DNA of 64,000 bases, from contig NC_079519.1 in assembly GCF_000801105.2 (NCBI RefSeq), positions 6,136,668 through 6,200,667 on the forward strand, read 5' to 3'. Source of the stretch: Raphanus sativus. Its lineage: Eukaryota; Streptophyta; Magnoliopsida; Brassicales; Brassicaceae. The position numbers and the translations under genes were made by a program. This document shows, one piece after another, positions 1-12,214 of the stretch. The notes under the pieces were generated by a model. The model ran no database searches, had not been told where the DNA came from, and saw only the letters and a program-made list of their open reading frames with translations. Within the stretch, counting starts at the first letter, position 1. The number at the start of each line of letters is the position of its first letter.

Positions 1-1671
1 TTCCCCATAGCTTTTCCACACATTCTTTCATAGACGGACGTGTACCTCTCGTCGGACCAACACATTCTCTAGCCAGTCTCAACATCTTCTCTGCCACTTC
101 TACTGCAGCTCGGTTTCTCTTGAGTAACGGATCCATCACAAGAACAGTTTCACCGTCTTTGAGTCTACTCAACGCCTGCTCAAAATAAATAAATAAAAAA
201 CGAGTTATATCTTTTTGAGGCTCTCTCTCGAGATAATGATGAACAAAGTTGCTAGCTTACCCATTTAACCGTGAGTCGGTCTTTTCTTGGTCTCTTTAAC
301 TCAATGGGACGTCTACCGGTGACAAGCTCTATAAGCAAAACACCAAAAGAGTAAACATCACTCTTGTCTGAAAGTTGAAACGTCCTGAGGTAATCTGGAT
401 CAACATAGCCTGCAGATCCTTTGACCTGAGTCGATACATGAGTAGCACCTGGATCTTCAGAAACCAAACGAGCAAATCCAAAGTCTGCCACTTTGGCTCT
501 TAGCTTATCAGTGATGAGGATGTTTGATGCTTTAATGTCTCTATGTATAACTGGAGTATCTGCATATATATAGATGCTAGTTTCTTGGCACTAAAGTTAC
601 ACTTTCAAGATCGATATTATTAAAGAAAACAGAGAAGAGGACAAAGTGTACCTGTATATGTGTGGAGATAGGTCAAAGCGTGAGCTACATCAATTGCTAT
701 CTCAAGACGTTCTGCCATTTCAAGGCGGTTACCTCGTAATCCTGCGTATTCTCTATTTAGAAACTTTATCTATACTATAAAAGGAAAGTACCTCTTGCGG
801 CTTACCATCTAGATGTTCTCTTAGGTTTCCATTGCCAACGTATTCAACAACAATAACCTTTTCATCTTCATGTTCCAAGAATCCATACAACTTTACTAGA
901 TTCATATGCTCGATCTTTGACAATGTGTATATCTCATTCTTGAACTCTCGCAACCAGCTTCTTCCGTAGTTGTTCTGCCACACAACTTTCATTTTTAGAT
1001 AATCTTTTTATTCCTCTGAGTTAGTATTTCAAGATTTCAATACCTTTCTGGCACGCTTGATAGCAACAAAGGTTCCATCATCAAGCTTTCCCTTGAATAC
1101 AGTTCCAAAGCCGCCTTCTCCAATCTGATGAACCGTTGCAAAATTCGCAGTTGCTCTCTGAAGCTCCGCAAAAGAAAAGATCACTGGACCATGGTGCCAG
1201 CTCTTGCTAGAAGAAGAGTCTCTGCCAGGACTTTTGAATCTTGAACCAGAAAATCTATATTGACCTGAAATTTTTGACCCTCCTCCATAAGAGCTTGGTG
1301 TAGAATAACCAGACCACCCTGACACTTCACATATCTCATCCATCACAAAGTGATTCAAAGATTCAAAGCAAGTTCTTGATTCAAGAAAAGATTTGATCAA
1401 ACATCTATATATGCTTACATGTAGATTCTCTGTCGAGGTTGCTGCAGTCTCCAGGATCAGATCGACATTCTCTAGGTTTTAGCTTTCTCTGCCCTGAGAA
1501 AATTAAAGCAAAGACTCCTACTACTTTCTTGGCTGCCCGTTTGATAGCTCCGATGGTGGAGACATTCCTCACCTTGGCAACAGTACCTGCATCACTCCAG
1601 TTATACTCAGAAACGGATTTTTGAGGCTTTCCATTTGGGGAGAGGAGAGGCGTTGGGGTTCTGCTCCTCAT
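1..1671 (-). CDS. CRCK1: Calmodulin-binding receptor-like cytoplasmic kinase (partial)
   Basis: Six exons on the minus strand, phases checked: 1419-1671, 1044-1324, 806-974, 652-741, 261-559 and 1-175 (3' end outside the window). The product is a Ser/Thr kinase without signal peptide or ectodomain. Visible motifs are the glycine loop IGEGGFGTVFKG, the lysine in AIKRA, HRDIKASN, DFGFARL, and the activation segment GSAGYVDPDYLRTFQLSDKSDVYSFGVLL interrupted only by normal exon joins. The basic N-terminus (MRSRTPTPLLSPNGKPQ) with the Ser/Gly-rich linker before the kinase domain fits the CRCK family, whose members bind calcium/calmodulin and act in stress signalling. Its place beside the DUF740 and laccase genes matches At5g58940 (CRCK1). 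The start is the ATG at 1671; the final exons after KLWG are missing. CRCK2 or CRCK3 are less likely on position alone. Confidence 0.88.
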
Positions 1672-2686
1672 TGGTGTATGTCTAAGGAGACATGGTAATA
1701 GGGAAAAAGGTGAATATTATTATTTCTTATGTCCATTAAGTCCGAGAAAGAAAGTTTGTGGCAGTCATGTTTGTTTCTTTTTCTTATTGTTATATAGAAA
1801 TATATGCGTGTTTCATATAATATACGTATAATCATCCGGTGATTGTCTGTTAACAGATAATATTAACATATATATAAATGTTCTTTAATGTGTTGTAGAC
1901 TGATTCAAAGAGCTTGATTGGTCTTGCAAGTTTTCTGTTATTCTATTTTCATAGTCAACGGAAAATGAGCAGTGATTGTTTGCTGAGTTTTTGTATACTT
2001 CTGACTTTTCCACATAAGAAAGACTCGAGATAGAAAAGGACAAAATTAGTGTTAAAACCAATTAGTCTAAGGAGAAAATAATATAAGAAAAGAGTCAAAA
2101 GTCACACAAACTTAAAACCATTGCTCTTAATCAAATCCTATAAACAAATCATCGAGAGAGCACTTAGAACTCAAGAAGTAAAAAGAGTAGCGGAATAAAT
2201 ATCTCCATGTTAATTTGATGTAGAAGTAGCCTTCATGACGTACGTTGCACATAATGTAATTTTCTTCATCTATGAACATGAAAAGTTTACTTCTTCTTTT
2301 AAATATATCCAATAGAGAATCAGAAGAGGAGACAAACTAAGATCTTCTATTTACAAAGCGGACATATCTTGTTTATGATAGTTACTCAGGAAAAGAGAGT
2401 GTTCTATTTAAAGCATGCAAGTTGTCTACATGATCCACCAACAATGTCCAAAGTGATGGATCGAGCTGGCAAGAAAGGTCCACATATATAGTTAGAGATG
2501 AATGATAATTACATCGTGGAAAATATCTTAGCCACAAATCATCTAAAACTAAACGATTAAGAAAATCAACTCTCACTTAGTCACTACAAAGTACAAACGC
2601 TAGGTTGAAAAGAAAAGGTGCATTATAAGAAGAAAAGAAACTATGAATATTAGGACATAGTAATGTCATTTCAAAGATAGAAAGAA

Positions 2687-3347
2687 GACTTTTTCTTAGG
2701 TTCACCTCCTAGGGTGAACCTTTAGATTCACTAACCAATAGGAAATTGTCATTTTAAATCTAGTATCTTTTAATTAAGGAAACAAAATAACTTGCCAAAT
2801 TATATTATGCTTTTAAAATAAATAAAAAAAATTAAATAAATAAAAATAACAATAGTTCTAAAAAATATTATTTTAAAAAATATTTATTTATAAAATGTAG
2901 AGTTTAGTGTTTAAGATTTATAGTTTAGAATTTATCCAAATGTTTATTGTTTTTCCAAGGGTTATAGTTTACCCAAGGGTTTAGGGTTTATCCAAGGGTT
3001 TAGGGTTTACCCAAGGGTTTAGGGTTTAGGATTAGAGTTTAGGGTTTAGTGTTTTGTTGACAACATGATTAGTGTTTTTCCAAGGGTTTAGGGTTTATCC
3101 AAGGGTTTAGGGTTTAGGATTAGAGTTTAGGGTTTAGTATTAGAGTTTAGGGTTTAGTTGACAACATTAATTTTTAATTCGTTTTTATATACTATTTTTA
3201 TTTATTTTTAAATTTTATTTTGAAAATATAATATAATTTGATAAGTTATTTGTTTCCTTAATTAAAAGATACTAAATTTAAAATGACAATTTTCTATTGG
3301 TTGGTGAACCTAAAGGTTCATCCTAAGAGTGAACCCAAGAATAACTC
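2687..3347. mobile_element. Mutator-like MITE with long TIRs and telomere-like interior
   Basis: A 661 bp element flanked by an identical 9 bp direct repeat, TAGAAAGAA, at 2678-2686 and 3348-3356. Its ends are long terminal inverted repeats of at least 110 bp (left 2687-2800, right about 3235-3347); the outermost bases GACTTTTTCTTAGGTTCAC and GAGTTATTCTTGGGTTCAC match at 16 of 19 positions. A 9 bp duplication with long inverted ends is the signature of Mutator-like elements. The interior (about 2940-3165) has many TTTAGGG units in phrases such as CCAAGGGTTTAGGGTTT. No transposase is encoded, so it is non-autonomous. Confidence 0.85.
2981..3160 (+). repeat. Telomere-like TTTAGGG-rich repeat block
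   Basis: About ten copies of TTTAGGG, the plant telomere heptamer, are interspersed with CCAAGGG and GATTAGAG spacers and form two larger half-copies each ending in GTTGACAACAT. The block lies wholly inside the Mutator-type element, so it is carried cargo or a locally expanded motif, not a chromosome end. Confidence 0.8.
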
Positions 3348-4825
3348 TAGAAAGAATATAAACTAAAGTTGGTCATTCTTTCCCGGCCGACGAACAAACA
3401 ACCAGAGATGGGTTTACATATCATCTTATTGGGCCCGAATAACGAACGACCTTGGCCTCACAAAAATACACTTCTTCTTTGTTTTTGAATATATTAATTA
3501 ATTAAATTAAAACTGAATTTATTTGGATCGGTCTTATCTTTGTGAAAAAGAAATGGATCAGTCTATCATGATTAAATGTCTTATAATTCAGTTTAGCTTC
3601 GGTTTCATAGAAAACATTTGGGTTTTTCCGGAGATATTTTATATATAGAAAATCAACTTTTAAATTTTTTAATTTAGGTTTGGATGAGCATTGTAAAATT
3701 GCACTTTCATCTAGGCCATCGTTGTCCGTTGGTGGACGAAGTCGTCGGAAAATTCCAATACTAATCGGAAAGAAAGGGGCAAAGAAAAAACAGTACAATC
3801 ACATTCAGACAAAACAATGGCTGGTGTATTTTTGGGACCTGCTGCTATGGTTTTATTGCGCTTAATAAAAGAACAAAACACACTCTTTGGGAACTTGTCG
3901 TAACTCCGAATCTCTATGTCACTCGTCGGTCGTTGCTATCCACACAAGTTTAGAGAAAATAACTCTGTTTTATTTTTAGGTAAATGCCATAAAAATGTGG
4001 TATTATCACGACTTCTTGTTGACTGTAAGCGAAGTATTAGTTTTCTCTGCTTTGACAATTAGTTACACAAATAATGATGATCCAAGATATGAACAACACG
4101 CTTTATTAAAAAAATTAAGGCCGTTGCTTGAAAAAGGGTGTTGTTCAAACGTTACATCTTGCTGCCTAAACTATTAACTCTTGTTGCTGCTCTCTACATG
4201 AAAATCTACCACTAATTAAAAACTCTAAAACATCCAATTAAAGAATTACGAAAGTTTGACATTGAACTAATTTATTGATTCGGAAAGGGAATCCAAAGAA
4301 ATGATGGAAGCAGCCAAATATTTACTCCCAAGGTAAAAAAAACAAACAAGTACTCTATAGTGGCACACGTGTTTTCGCCATTTAATTAGTCTTAGGTCTA
4401 TCCATTAAATTATTTTTATAGATTTCACTAATTAAGAGGGCCTTTTATGTTCGTCCTACAAACGCAGAGGTCAGACCCATAATGGGATGTGTTTGTACAC
4501 ATGTTCCTTTTTTTTCTCTATGCTAGCCATGTGACACACTTATACTATTTTCCTTTTCTCCATCTTTATGTTCTTGCAAAACATAACAATAATATTAAGT
4601 TCACTAACTTCTTTTTTTAAACAAAAAATGACTCCAGGCGTGGAACAAGAATCCTAGAACGATATAGCTTCTCAAACAGGTGGAGCTACTCCCACAATAG
4701 TTTAGAAAATTCCGAACACTCCATTTCAGATTGTACACGTTAGAACAAGTGTTATAGCAATGAAAACATGTCTTGCATCTCTGAACCTTTTTCAGTAATG
4801 TTGAGAAATCTGACAATTGTCACGG

Positions 4826-4894
4826 TGTATACATCATTTTCACCACATTCACTAACATAACTAATAGGTGAATGTGATGAAAATGATGTATACA
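4826..4894. repeat. Near-perfect 27 bp snap-back hairpin
   Basis: Arms 4826-4852 and 4868-4894 are reverse complements at 26 of 27 positions with a 15-base loop. The sequence begins TGTATACATCATTTTCACC. It could be a tiny foldback element or give a hairpin RNA; no flanking target duplication is evident. Confidence 0.75.
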
Positions 4895-5424
4895 CACACC
4901 AACACAATTTTTATAACATATATACACCTAAAAAAACCTTTACAAGATCTTTAGTATCTAAATACAAATCATAATATTTAACATGAAAAATATGTATGCA
5001 GCAAGCCAACAACACAGCAATGTATCTACTCTTATCACTAACTTTTGTAAGCATCATTTTATCAGAAAAAAATATCACTAATTAAATGATAAAATTAACT
5101 AGTTCATCGATTGACTTAATAAATAAATTACTAAGTTCACTACAAACTTAAAATGCTTAAGAAATGATATGCATTTATAAAATAGTTATACATTGAATAT
5201 AATAAAAATATAAATACGCACTAACACGACATAAAAAAAAAGATTAATATAAATGAAGAAAAGGGGTTTAAGGAAGGAAAGGGGTAAGAGAGGTTCCAAT
5301 CAATAGTGTTGACAACGCTACTCTCTCACTCTCTCTCTCGATCCTAAAAATGGCACTCACTCCACTCTCTTCTTCCCTTCACTGAAACAACCACCAGAGA
5401 GCCCTAAAGCCCATCATCATCATC

Positions 5425-6945
5425 ATGACCCACCACCAAACCCAGCGCCGTCGCCGTCGTCATTCCGCCGTCTGTAACCGTCACCCCACTTCCAAACCCA
5501 CCGCCGGTTTCTGCGCCACCTGTCTCCGCGAACGCCTCTCCACCATCGAAGCTCTCTCCTCCGATCAACCCCCCGAGCTCCGCCGCGCTCGCTCCCACTC
5601 CCTCCGTGACGCCTCCGCCCCAGATTTCGACCAGCCCCGACGCAGATCGTGCGACGTCAACGGCTCTCTCCACGATCGATTCGCCGTCGATGAAGGAGAA
5701 GAAGAGAGGCTTGGAAGTTCGATTCGGATCCCCATGGTCCCAGATTTGAAAGAAGAGGAGGAAGAAGAAGACGATGAAGGTATGCAGCTCCTAGAAGAAG
5801 AAATCGAAGATGGAGAGGAGAAGAAGACGATGAAGGAGCTAATAGATCTTGAATCAAGAACTCACCACCAGAGCAAGAAGAGCAGCAACGACTCATCCTT
5901 CACATCCGTTTTCACCAGAACGCTTAAGAAGCTTTCACTCAAACAACAACATCCCAAGACCTCCCAATACGTTTACTCGACAACAGGTCTCGCCCCTCGT
6001 CGCTCATCGTGCGATGTAGATCCTTCCAGGCTGTTGTCTCTCGACGACGCAGCTGCTTTCGAGGAGCCTCGAGCGTCGTGGGACGGGTGTTTGATCGGGA
6101 AGACGTATCCAAAGCTGATACCTTTATCATCCGTGACTGAAGATGATGAGAAGGAGAAGCCAGGCGGGACAGCTCAGACGAGGGATTACTACTTGGAGTC
6201 GCGGCGGAGAAGAAGCTTTGATCGGTCATCGTCGAGACATGGATTGGTGGTGGATGTTGAGGAAGTGAAAGCTAAGTTGTCACCTGAGAGTGTTGGTTTG
6301 TTTCATGGAGCTAAGCTGCTTGTCACCGAGAGGGAACTTAGGGATTCTAATTGGTATTCCATCAAAAATTATAAACCGGAGGGCTTGGAGTTACCTTCTA
6401 AAGGTGTTTCTGCTGGTGGTGAAGTGAAGCAGGATGGTTTCGGATTGAAGAAGACTGGAAAGAAATGGGGGAAAGGATGGAATCTTTGGGGGTTGATTCA
6501 GAGGAAAGGTGACACGGTTAAAACCGAGCAAAGTTTGAAACTTGGAGGAAACGACATGGAGGGTGGTTCTCTTGCAGAGTCTCTCTTGAAGCTTAGGAGA
6601 GTGGGTAAAGGAGGAGAAAGCAACGGTGGTGATGTCAGCGAGAAACTCTTGAGAAGTTACAGCGTTAGTGCAAGGAAGTCTTGTGATGGCATGATGTTTC
6701 ATCAAGGTGCTTCTGTTGTTAGTGGTGGCTTCGAAGGTGGAAGAAGCTCTTGCGATGGTCTGTTCCATGGCTCTGTTACTGGTGGTGGTGGTGCTGAGGC
6801 TGCTGGAAGAAGAAGCTTGTGCGAAGACAAGCTTGGTGCTTCTTACTCGCCGGATAGCATCAGAAACGGTATGGTTAGATTCTACTTGACGCCGTTAAAG
6901 AGTCATGTGACAAGCAACTCTGGGAAAAGTAGGCTGATGAATTAG
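5425..6945 (+). CDS. DUF740 / OCTOPUS-like membrane-associated protein
   Basis: A single-exon gene of 506 residues starting at the ATG in CATCATGACCCACC, following a CT-rich leader. The N-terminus is basic and has the family's Cys/His signature: CNRHP, then GFCATCLRERL (about residues 17-45). An acidic stretch rich in Glu/Asp follows at about 108-140 (EEEEEEDDEG), then several basic RRRS/RRSSCD blocks and a glycine/serine-rich C-terminal half. There is no signal peptide or clear transmembrane span. OCTOPUS and relatives are polar plasma-membrane proteins of phloem and other tissues; whether this member acts that way is inference. Its position between the CRCK1-like and laccase genes matches At5g58930, annotated only as DUF740. 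Confidence 0.88.
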   Translation: MTHHQTQRRRRRHSAVCNRHPTSKPTAGFCATCLRERLSTIEALSSDQPPELRRARSHSLRDASAPDFDQPRRRSCDVNGSLHDRFAVDEGEEERLGSSIRIPMVPDLKEEEEEEDDEGMQLLEEEIEDGEEKKTMKELIDLESRTHHQSKKSSNDSSFTSVFTRTLKKLSLKQQHPKTSQYVYSTTGLAPRRSSCDVDPSRLLSLDDAAAFEEPRASWDGCLIGKTYPKLIPLSSVTEDDEKEKPGGTAQTRDYYLESRRRRSFDRSSSRHGLVVDVEEVKAKLSPESVGLFHGAKLLVTERELRDSNWYSIKNYKPEGLELPSKGVSAGGEVKQDGFGLKKTGKKWGKGWNLWGLIQRKGDTVKTEQSLKLGGNDMEGGSLAESLLKLRRVGKGGESNGGDVSEKLLRSYSVSARKSCDGMMFHQGASVVSGGFEGGRSSCDGLFHGSVTGGGGAEAAGRRSLCEDKLGASYSPDSIRNGMVRFYLTPLKSHVTSNSGKSRLMN

Positions 6946-7353
6946 TCTGATGTGTGATGATGGATAATTATATTTGATAGTACTGTGTTGTTGTAATTAG
7001 CCATTACCATGTATTGTTTTACTTGTTATCCCATTGTTCTATAGATATATGAAGCCAGATCATATGCTTATCTTGAAAGATTGATCTTTTTTAGATACCG
7101 GGTCTGATCATCCAACAAACATTGTCGGTGGTAAATCTCACCGGCTTTAGCTTAGTGAGCTTAGCTCAGACTACACAGAAAGCTCAGCAAACATTGTCGT
7201 TTAGATATATTGGCCTTGTCAGCTTTGTTTTGGGCCTTACTGTTTACTATCATAGAATGGAAAACGTTTAAAGAAATGCTTTGGACGTTGTGGGTTTATT
7301 TTGTGGTACTGCGAATACGAAGCCGTTTCTATGATGTTCTAGGCTACTGTTCA

Positions 7354-7593
7354 CTCCCTCCATTTCATGTTTTCTTTTATATTTCGTAAACATATTATTT
7401 TCAATTCATTTTTATGAACTAATAGTAGTTAATCATAGATTTTAAAAATATTTATTATGTTTATTAATTTAAAATTATAGAAAATAGATAATCAGGAAAA
7501 AATTTATGCATTTATAACTAAAATTTAATAGTTTTATTAGTAATATGTTTGAAAACTTTAAAACATAGTACTATAGTATTTTGAAACAGAGAG
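7354..7593. mobile_element. Stowaway-like MITE (degenerate)
   Basis: The left end CTCCCTCCATTTC and right end GAAACAGAGAG are the inverted Stowaway/Tc1-mariner terminus; the right flank is TA, while the left flank has become CA. The 240 bp AT-rich interior has no coding capacity. Confidence 0.7.
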
Positions 7594-8573
7594 TATTAGA
7601 TTAAGTTTACGGATAATCACTGTATTTCTTCGGAGAGAATTATATAGTTGGATTAGATGAGCTGTTATATAACAACTTAAAAGTAGCTTTTAGCTCACCT
7701 TTCTAACGAATTATTGAACTTTCAGGTCAAATGTCAATGACCGCATATTTGATATACTTTCTATATCCTGCCATATAGATATTATCTTATATAAAACTTT
7801 AGATAAAAATATATAACTATATAAACTTAAAAACTGTATTATATAAATTTTATAATTTAGATCTACATTGATTCCTACAGTTCGGAACATAGAGACTTTA
7901 AAACAATCAAAACCATTATCTTCTAAGCAATAATCTATTAATTTATAATTTTAAATTGTTAAGTTTGTTACCATGTTTTGGAAGCATGTTTTACTACAAA
8001 GTAATTAAATGCTTGAATTAGTCAAAAAGTGTGTTCGAGTATATTAATTAGCTCGTCATGGACCTTATTGTAAAGGAATATGATTTTCTATTAAGTCAGA
8101 AACATGGTTGATTGGCATTAGTACACTATCCAATGGAAAATGTTTGAGCTAACGAGTTTGTTTGAAAAAAAACTAACATTAAGCGATCCTAAGAAAGATA
8201 TCCATAGTTGCTATTAAAAACACTTGATTAAATTACACAGAAAAAAACTTGATTAATTACACTAGATAGGTCCAGCACAACTTATATAGAGTTGATTAAT
8301 CAGACGCAAAATAAAAAGAAAAACAAGTTTGGTGTGAGATTAGTTAGATGATGATGTACTTAGACCTAAAATATGGTTGGGCCACCAGATCACCTAAGCC
8401 CTTTTGACTTGTAAACATCTCATATCTTAATCTTCAATTTTACATTCATTTTATTTCCATTATATTTAATGTCTCTCGAATCTAAACAATGATCTTACCT
8501 CTTCTTATTATGTCTTCTTCTCCAGTGCATTCCATTTAAAGAGCTTACATTTCACGACTCTTCTATTTCTTCA

Positions 8574-8580
8574 ACCTAAC
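8574..8580 (+). promoter_or_regulatory. AC-type MYB element upstream of the laccase gene
   Basis: ACCTAAC, the AC-III form of the element bound by secondary-wall MYB factors, lies 157 bases before the laccase ATG. Such elements are common in lignin-pathway promoters. A 7 bp match can occur by chance, so function is inference. Confidence 0.35.
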
Positions 8581-8730
8581 AAGTAAAAACGACATCACAG
8601 CAGCAGTTTTCTACATACCACAGCTAAAACTTTCCTTCATAGCTCATACACACATATTGACATATATATAGACACACATACATTATTCAGTCCATAACAA
8701 CATCAAGACAAAAAGACTTGATCAAAGATT

Positions 8731-11370
8731 ATGGAGATTCCAAGACGATTTTGCGTATGCATCCTAGCGGTTTTTGTTATCTTTCTTCTCTCGCCAACCA
8801 CCGTTCACTCCATGATCCGACATTACAAATTTAATGTAAGTCTCTCTGTCATGCATATATTGTTTAACGCATACATGCATCACAAAATGATACATTATTC
8901 GTCAAGGACCCATATATAATACTTAGTCTTATTTTCATTTCTTAAATTATATACCTAAAATGCCTTTGTGGTTAATTTGCATGATATGATTCATGCATGA
9001 ATACGCCATACGATCATGCACTATATACTGTGTACACTACTGACCGTCCGATGTATTTAAATGTGTGCACCGTCAGGTGGTGATGACGAACACCACAAAG
9101 CTGTGCTCGTCGAAGCCTATTGTCACGGTTAACGGCCAATTTCCAGGGCCCACAATTGTTGCACGAGAAGACGACACTGTGTTGATCAAAGTAGTGAATC
9201 ATGTCAAATACAACGTCTCCATCCATTGGTGAGCAAACCTCAAACAAACCTTTTTAGATATTAGTGAGAAGTTGACCAAAAAAAAAGATATAAGTGAGAC
9301 ACGACCCTTGAATATATGTATCTTTATTCAATTCAAACCCATAACGTTAATAATGTTTTTTTTAGTCAAAAAAAACGTCAACGATGTATCAATAAGACCC
9401 AACAGCTTACTTACAATAACTGTATAATAAAAATAATAAAAAGTAATATCCATACATGTATAGGCATGGTGTAAGGCAATTGAGGACAGGTTGGGCAGAT
9501 GGACCGGCTTACATTACACAATGTCCTATCCAACCGCGGCAAAGTTATCTTTATAATTTCACATTGACGGGTCAACGAGGAACCTTATGGTGGCATGCTC
9601 ACATATTGTGGCTTCGGGCCACGGTGCACGGGGCCATTGTCATCTTGCCTAAGCATGGTGTCCCATACCCTTTCCCCAAGCCCTACAAAGAGAAAACCAT
9701 TGTTCTTGGTAAGCTACCCAAACCAAAACATAATTTTCGTAGAACGATCGATTGATTAATGTTCTTCACCGCAAATGTAACTATTTTTATGATATATATA
9801 TAGGTGAATGGTGGAAATCGGACGTGGAGCAACTTATAAACGAGGCTACAAAAGATGGAACAGCTCCTAACGCCTCTGATGCACATACCATCAATGGTCA
9901 CACCGGCCCCATCTCTAATTGTCCTTCCCAAAGTAATTACTTAGCAATTTAATTACCTAAATTAATTAGCCATTTTATTTTTTCTTAGTAACTTTATGGT
10001 ACTATATTTTTTTCATTTATTTTTACTTGTAGGTCTTTATGGTTTGCCGGTGAGGCAAGGAAAGACATACATGTTACGGATCATCAACGCCGCGCTAAAC
10101 GAAGAGCTCTTCTTTAAAATAGCTGGTCACAAGTTAACAGTTGTCGAAGTTGATGCTGTTTATACCAAACCTTTAAGAACCGACACCATCCTCATAGCTC
10201 CGGGACAAACTACTAACGTTCTCTTAACAGCAAACGCAAATCCTGGTTCCAAATACATGGTCGCCGCCACAACGTTTATGGATGCTCCCATCTCCTTTGA
10301 CAATGTCACCGCCACGTCCACTCTCCACTACATTGGCCACACCGTTTCCTCCTCCAAGAAAACAGTTCTCGCTTCGCTTCCGCAGCCAAATGCAACGTTG
10401 GTTGCGACCAAATTCATTAGGTCTCTCAGGAGCTTGAACTCCCAAGAGTATCCGGCTAAAGTTCCAACTACAGTTGATCACTCTTTGTTCTTCACGGTGG
10501 GTCTAGGCGCGAACTCTTGCCCTAGCTGCAAAAGTGGAATTAGATTAGTGGCTGGAATAAACAACGTAACGTTCACCATGCCTAAAACCGCTCTTCTACA
10601 AGCTCATTACTTCAATATTTCTCACGTATTCACTGACGACTTTCCAGCCAAGCCGTTTAATCCTTATAATTATACGGCACCAGTAAACCAAAGCGTTAAT
10701 GCGGCGACAATGAAAGGTACAAAGCTTTACCGGCTTCCTTTCAACGCGACGGTGCAAATCATCTTACAAAATACAGCGATGATCCTGTCTGAAAACCATC
10801 CTTTTCATCTTCACGGGTTTAACTTCTTCGAGGTTGGTAGAGGTTTAGGGAACTTTAACCCGGAAAAGGATCCGAAAAGGTTTAACTTGGTGGATCCGGT
10901 AGAAAGAAATACCATTGGTGTTCCAGCTGGTGGTTGGACAGCCATCAGATTCATTGCTGACAATCCAGGTACCTGATAACTAAAATAATGCATGTTGTGT
11001 AGTGTATCTAATTTCTAATATTGGTTTATTTTTCGTATAGAAGTTGTTGGTCTTTTTTGACAAAAAGTTGTTGGTCTTGTTAGTTGTTACGCATTACTTT
11101 TTTCAAACAGTTAGTCTTTTTCGATCAAGAATTATTTATTTATTGTCAATAATGTTGTAACGCATAATTTGTGCAATAGTCGGTCCGACTTGCTATAGAT
11201 TTGTGCTAGCTGATTTATTGTTTTGTTTTATATTATAAGGGGTGTGGTTCATGCATTGTCACTTGGAAATCCATACAACATGGGGACTAAAGATGGCATT
11301 CGTCGTGGACAACGGTCACGGTCCTGACCAGTCACTGCTTCCTCCACCCGCCGATCTTCCCAAATGTTAG
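8731..11370 (+). CDS. LAC16: Laccase (multicopper oxidase)
   Basis: Six exons: 8731-8835, 9077-9228, 9464-9708, 9804-9932, 10033-10968 and 11240-11370. Together they encode 565 residues, the usual plant laccase length. The N-terminus is a secretion signal ([15 protein letters not shown]). All four copper-ligand blocks are present: IHWHG (split over exons 2/3), [14 protein letters not shown] and [14 protein letters not shown], so the enzyme should be active. Plant laccases oxidise monolignols and other phenolics in the cell wall, reducing oxygen to water; many Asn-X-Ser/Thr sites fit secretion. The gene ends [12 protein letters not shown]. Its position matches At5g58910 (LAC16). Introns 2 and 5 each carry a small poly(A) retroposition scar (9256-9299, 11041-11078). 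Confidence 0.92.
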
Positions 11371-12214
11371 GGGGGACTTATTATTTTGTTACTTCGTTAT
11401 ACGATATTATATAACAAATTGATTCTTTTTGGGAAATAAAGGTTAGGGGTTATTGCATGATTACAATTTTTTATGTAAAAAAGAAGATAAAGATTTATTT
11501 ATAGTTTTGATAAAAAAAGATTTATTTATAGTTAAATTTAGAACGTTATTTTTTTGCATGCTAGGCTTCTTTCTACTTTTCATTTTTGACTGTTTTCGTT
11601 GCAACTTGGCAAGTAGAGTTATCCAGCAAGGAAAGAGATAGTAAACCCATACGGTGCTCAACGGAAGGATTTCTAAATGCCAAATGTCACGGATATTCTT
11701 AAGCAAAACCCAAAAGGTTCGGTCGGTCGTCGGTGTGTTCCTTAAAGTTGTTTTAAAAAGGATATATGTATAATGTATCACACAACACACGTATCCATAA
11801 CTCAACTGAACTCGAGTTATAATATGTCGACAACACTAGTTAACTACAAACCAAAAAATACAAAGTGTGGTCTCATTTTAATTAAATGGATTGGTAATTC
11901 TTTACGTAGATAGAGACAAAATGGTGACATGGTTTGGATCAAGAGCATAGTAGCATACTCCCTTTTTTATTTTCATGTAAAATTAGGTTGAATATCAAAC
12001 CAAACAAACTTACATACATTGTACAAGTGTTTATGAGATGGATAATTTAACATTCTTTTTTAAAAAATGGACATGTGTAATTTCGTTGCTGTTTGACGAT
12101 GATAGGCGATATTCGATTTTTTACATAATATATCGTCGGTATTTCGTTGCTATAAAATTTCATTGCTGTTTAACAAATAAAATTTGGTCGCTGAAATCCG
12201 TATTTTAGTGATAA

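Larger units (their letters stand above)
1672..5424. other. Intergenic spacer between divergent genes, with a MITE and a hairpin
   Basis: This 3.75 kb spacer separates the head-to-head CRCK1-like and DUF740 genes. It holds a Mutator-type MITE at 2687-3347, a tight hairpin at 4826-4894, and two retroposition scars near 3524-3567 and 5033-5081. The last 100 bases before the DUF740 start are CT-rich (5320-5340) and look like its leader. I saw no convincing extra coding region; the short open frames here lack codon structure or homology I can recognise. Confidence 0.6.
6946..8730. other. Intergenic spacer: DUF740 3' region and laccase promoter
   Basis: The first 100 bases are probably the DUF740 3' untranslated region. 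A Stowaway-like MITE lies at 7354-7593 and a retroposition scar at 8222-8262. The last 150-200 bases form the laccase promoter/leader, with a TATA-like ATATATATAGA near 8660 and an AC element at 8574. I see no gene in between. Confidence 0.6.

Noticed and set aside
2981..3160. Interstitial telomere or chromosome-fusion scar
   Set aside because: The TTTAGGG block is fully enclosed in a transposable element with its own target duplication, so no fusion need be invoked.
5404..6768. Several minus-strand frames opposite the DUF740 gene
   Set aside because: Antisense to a well-supported gene, with no recognisable domain.
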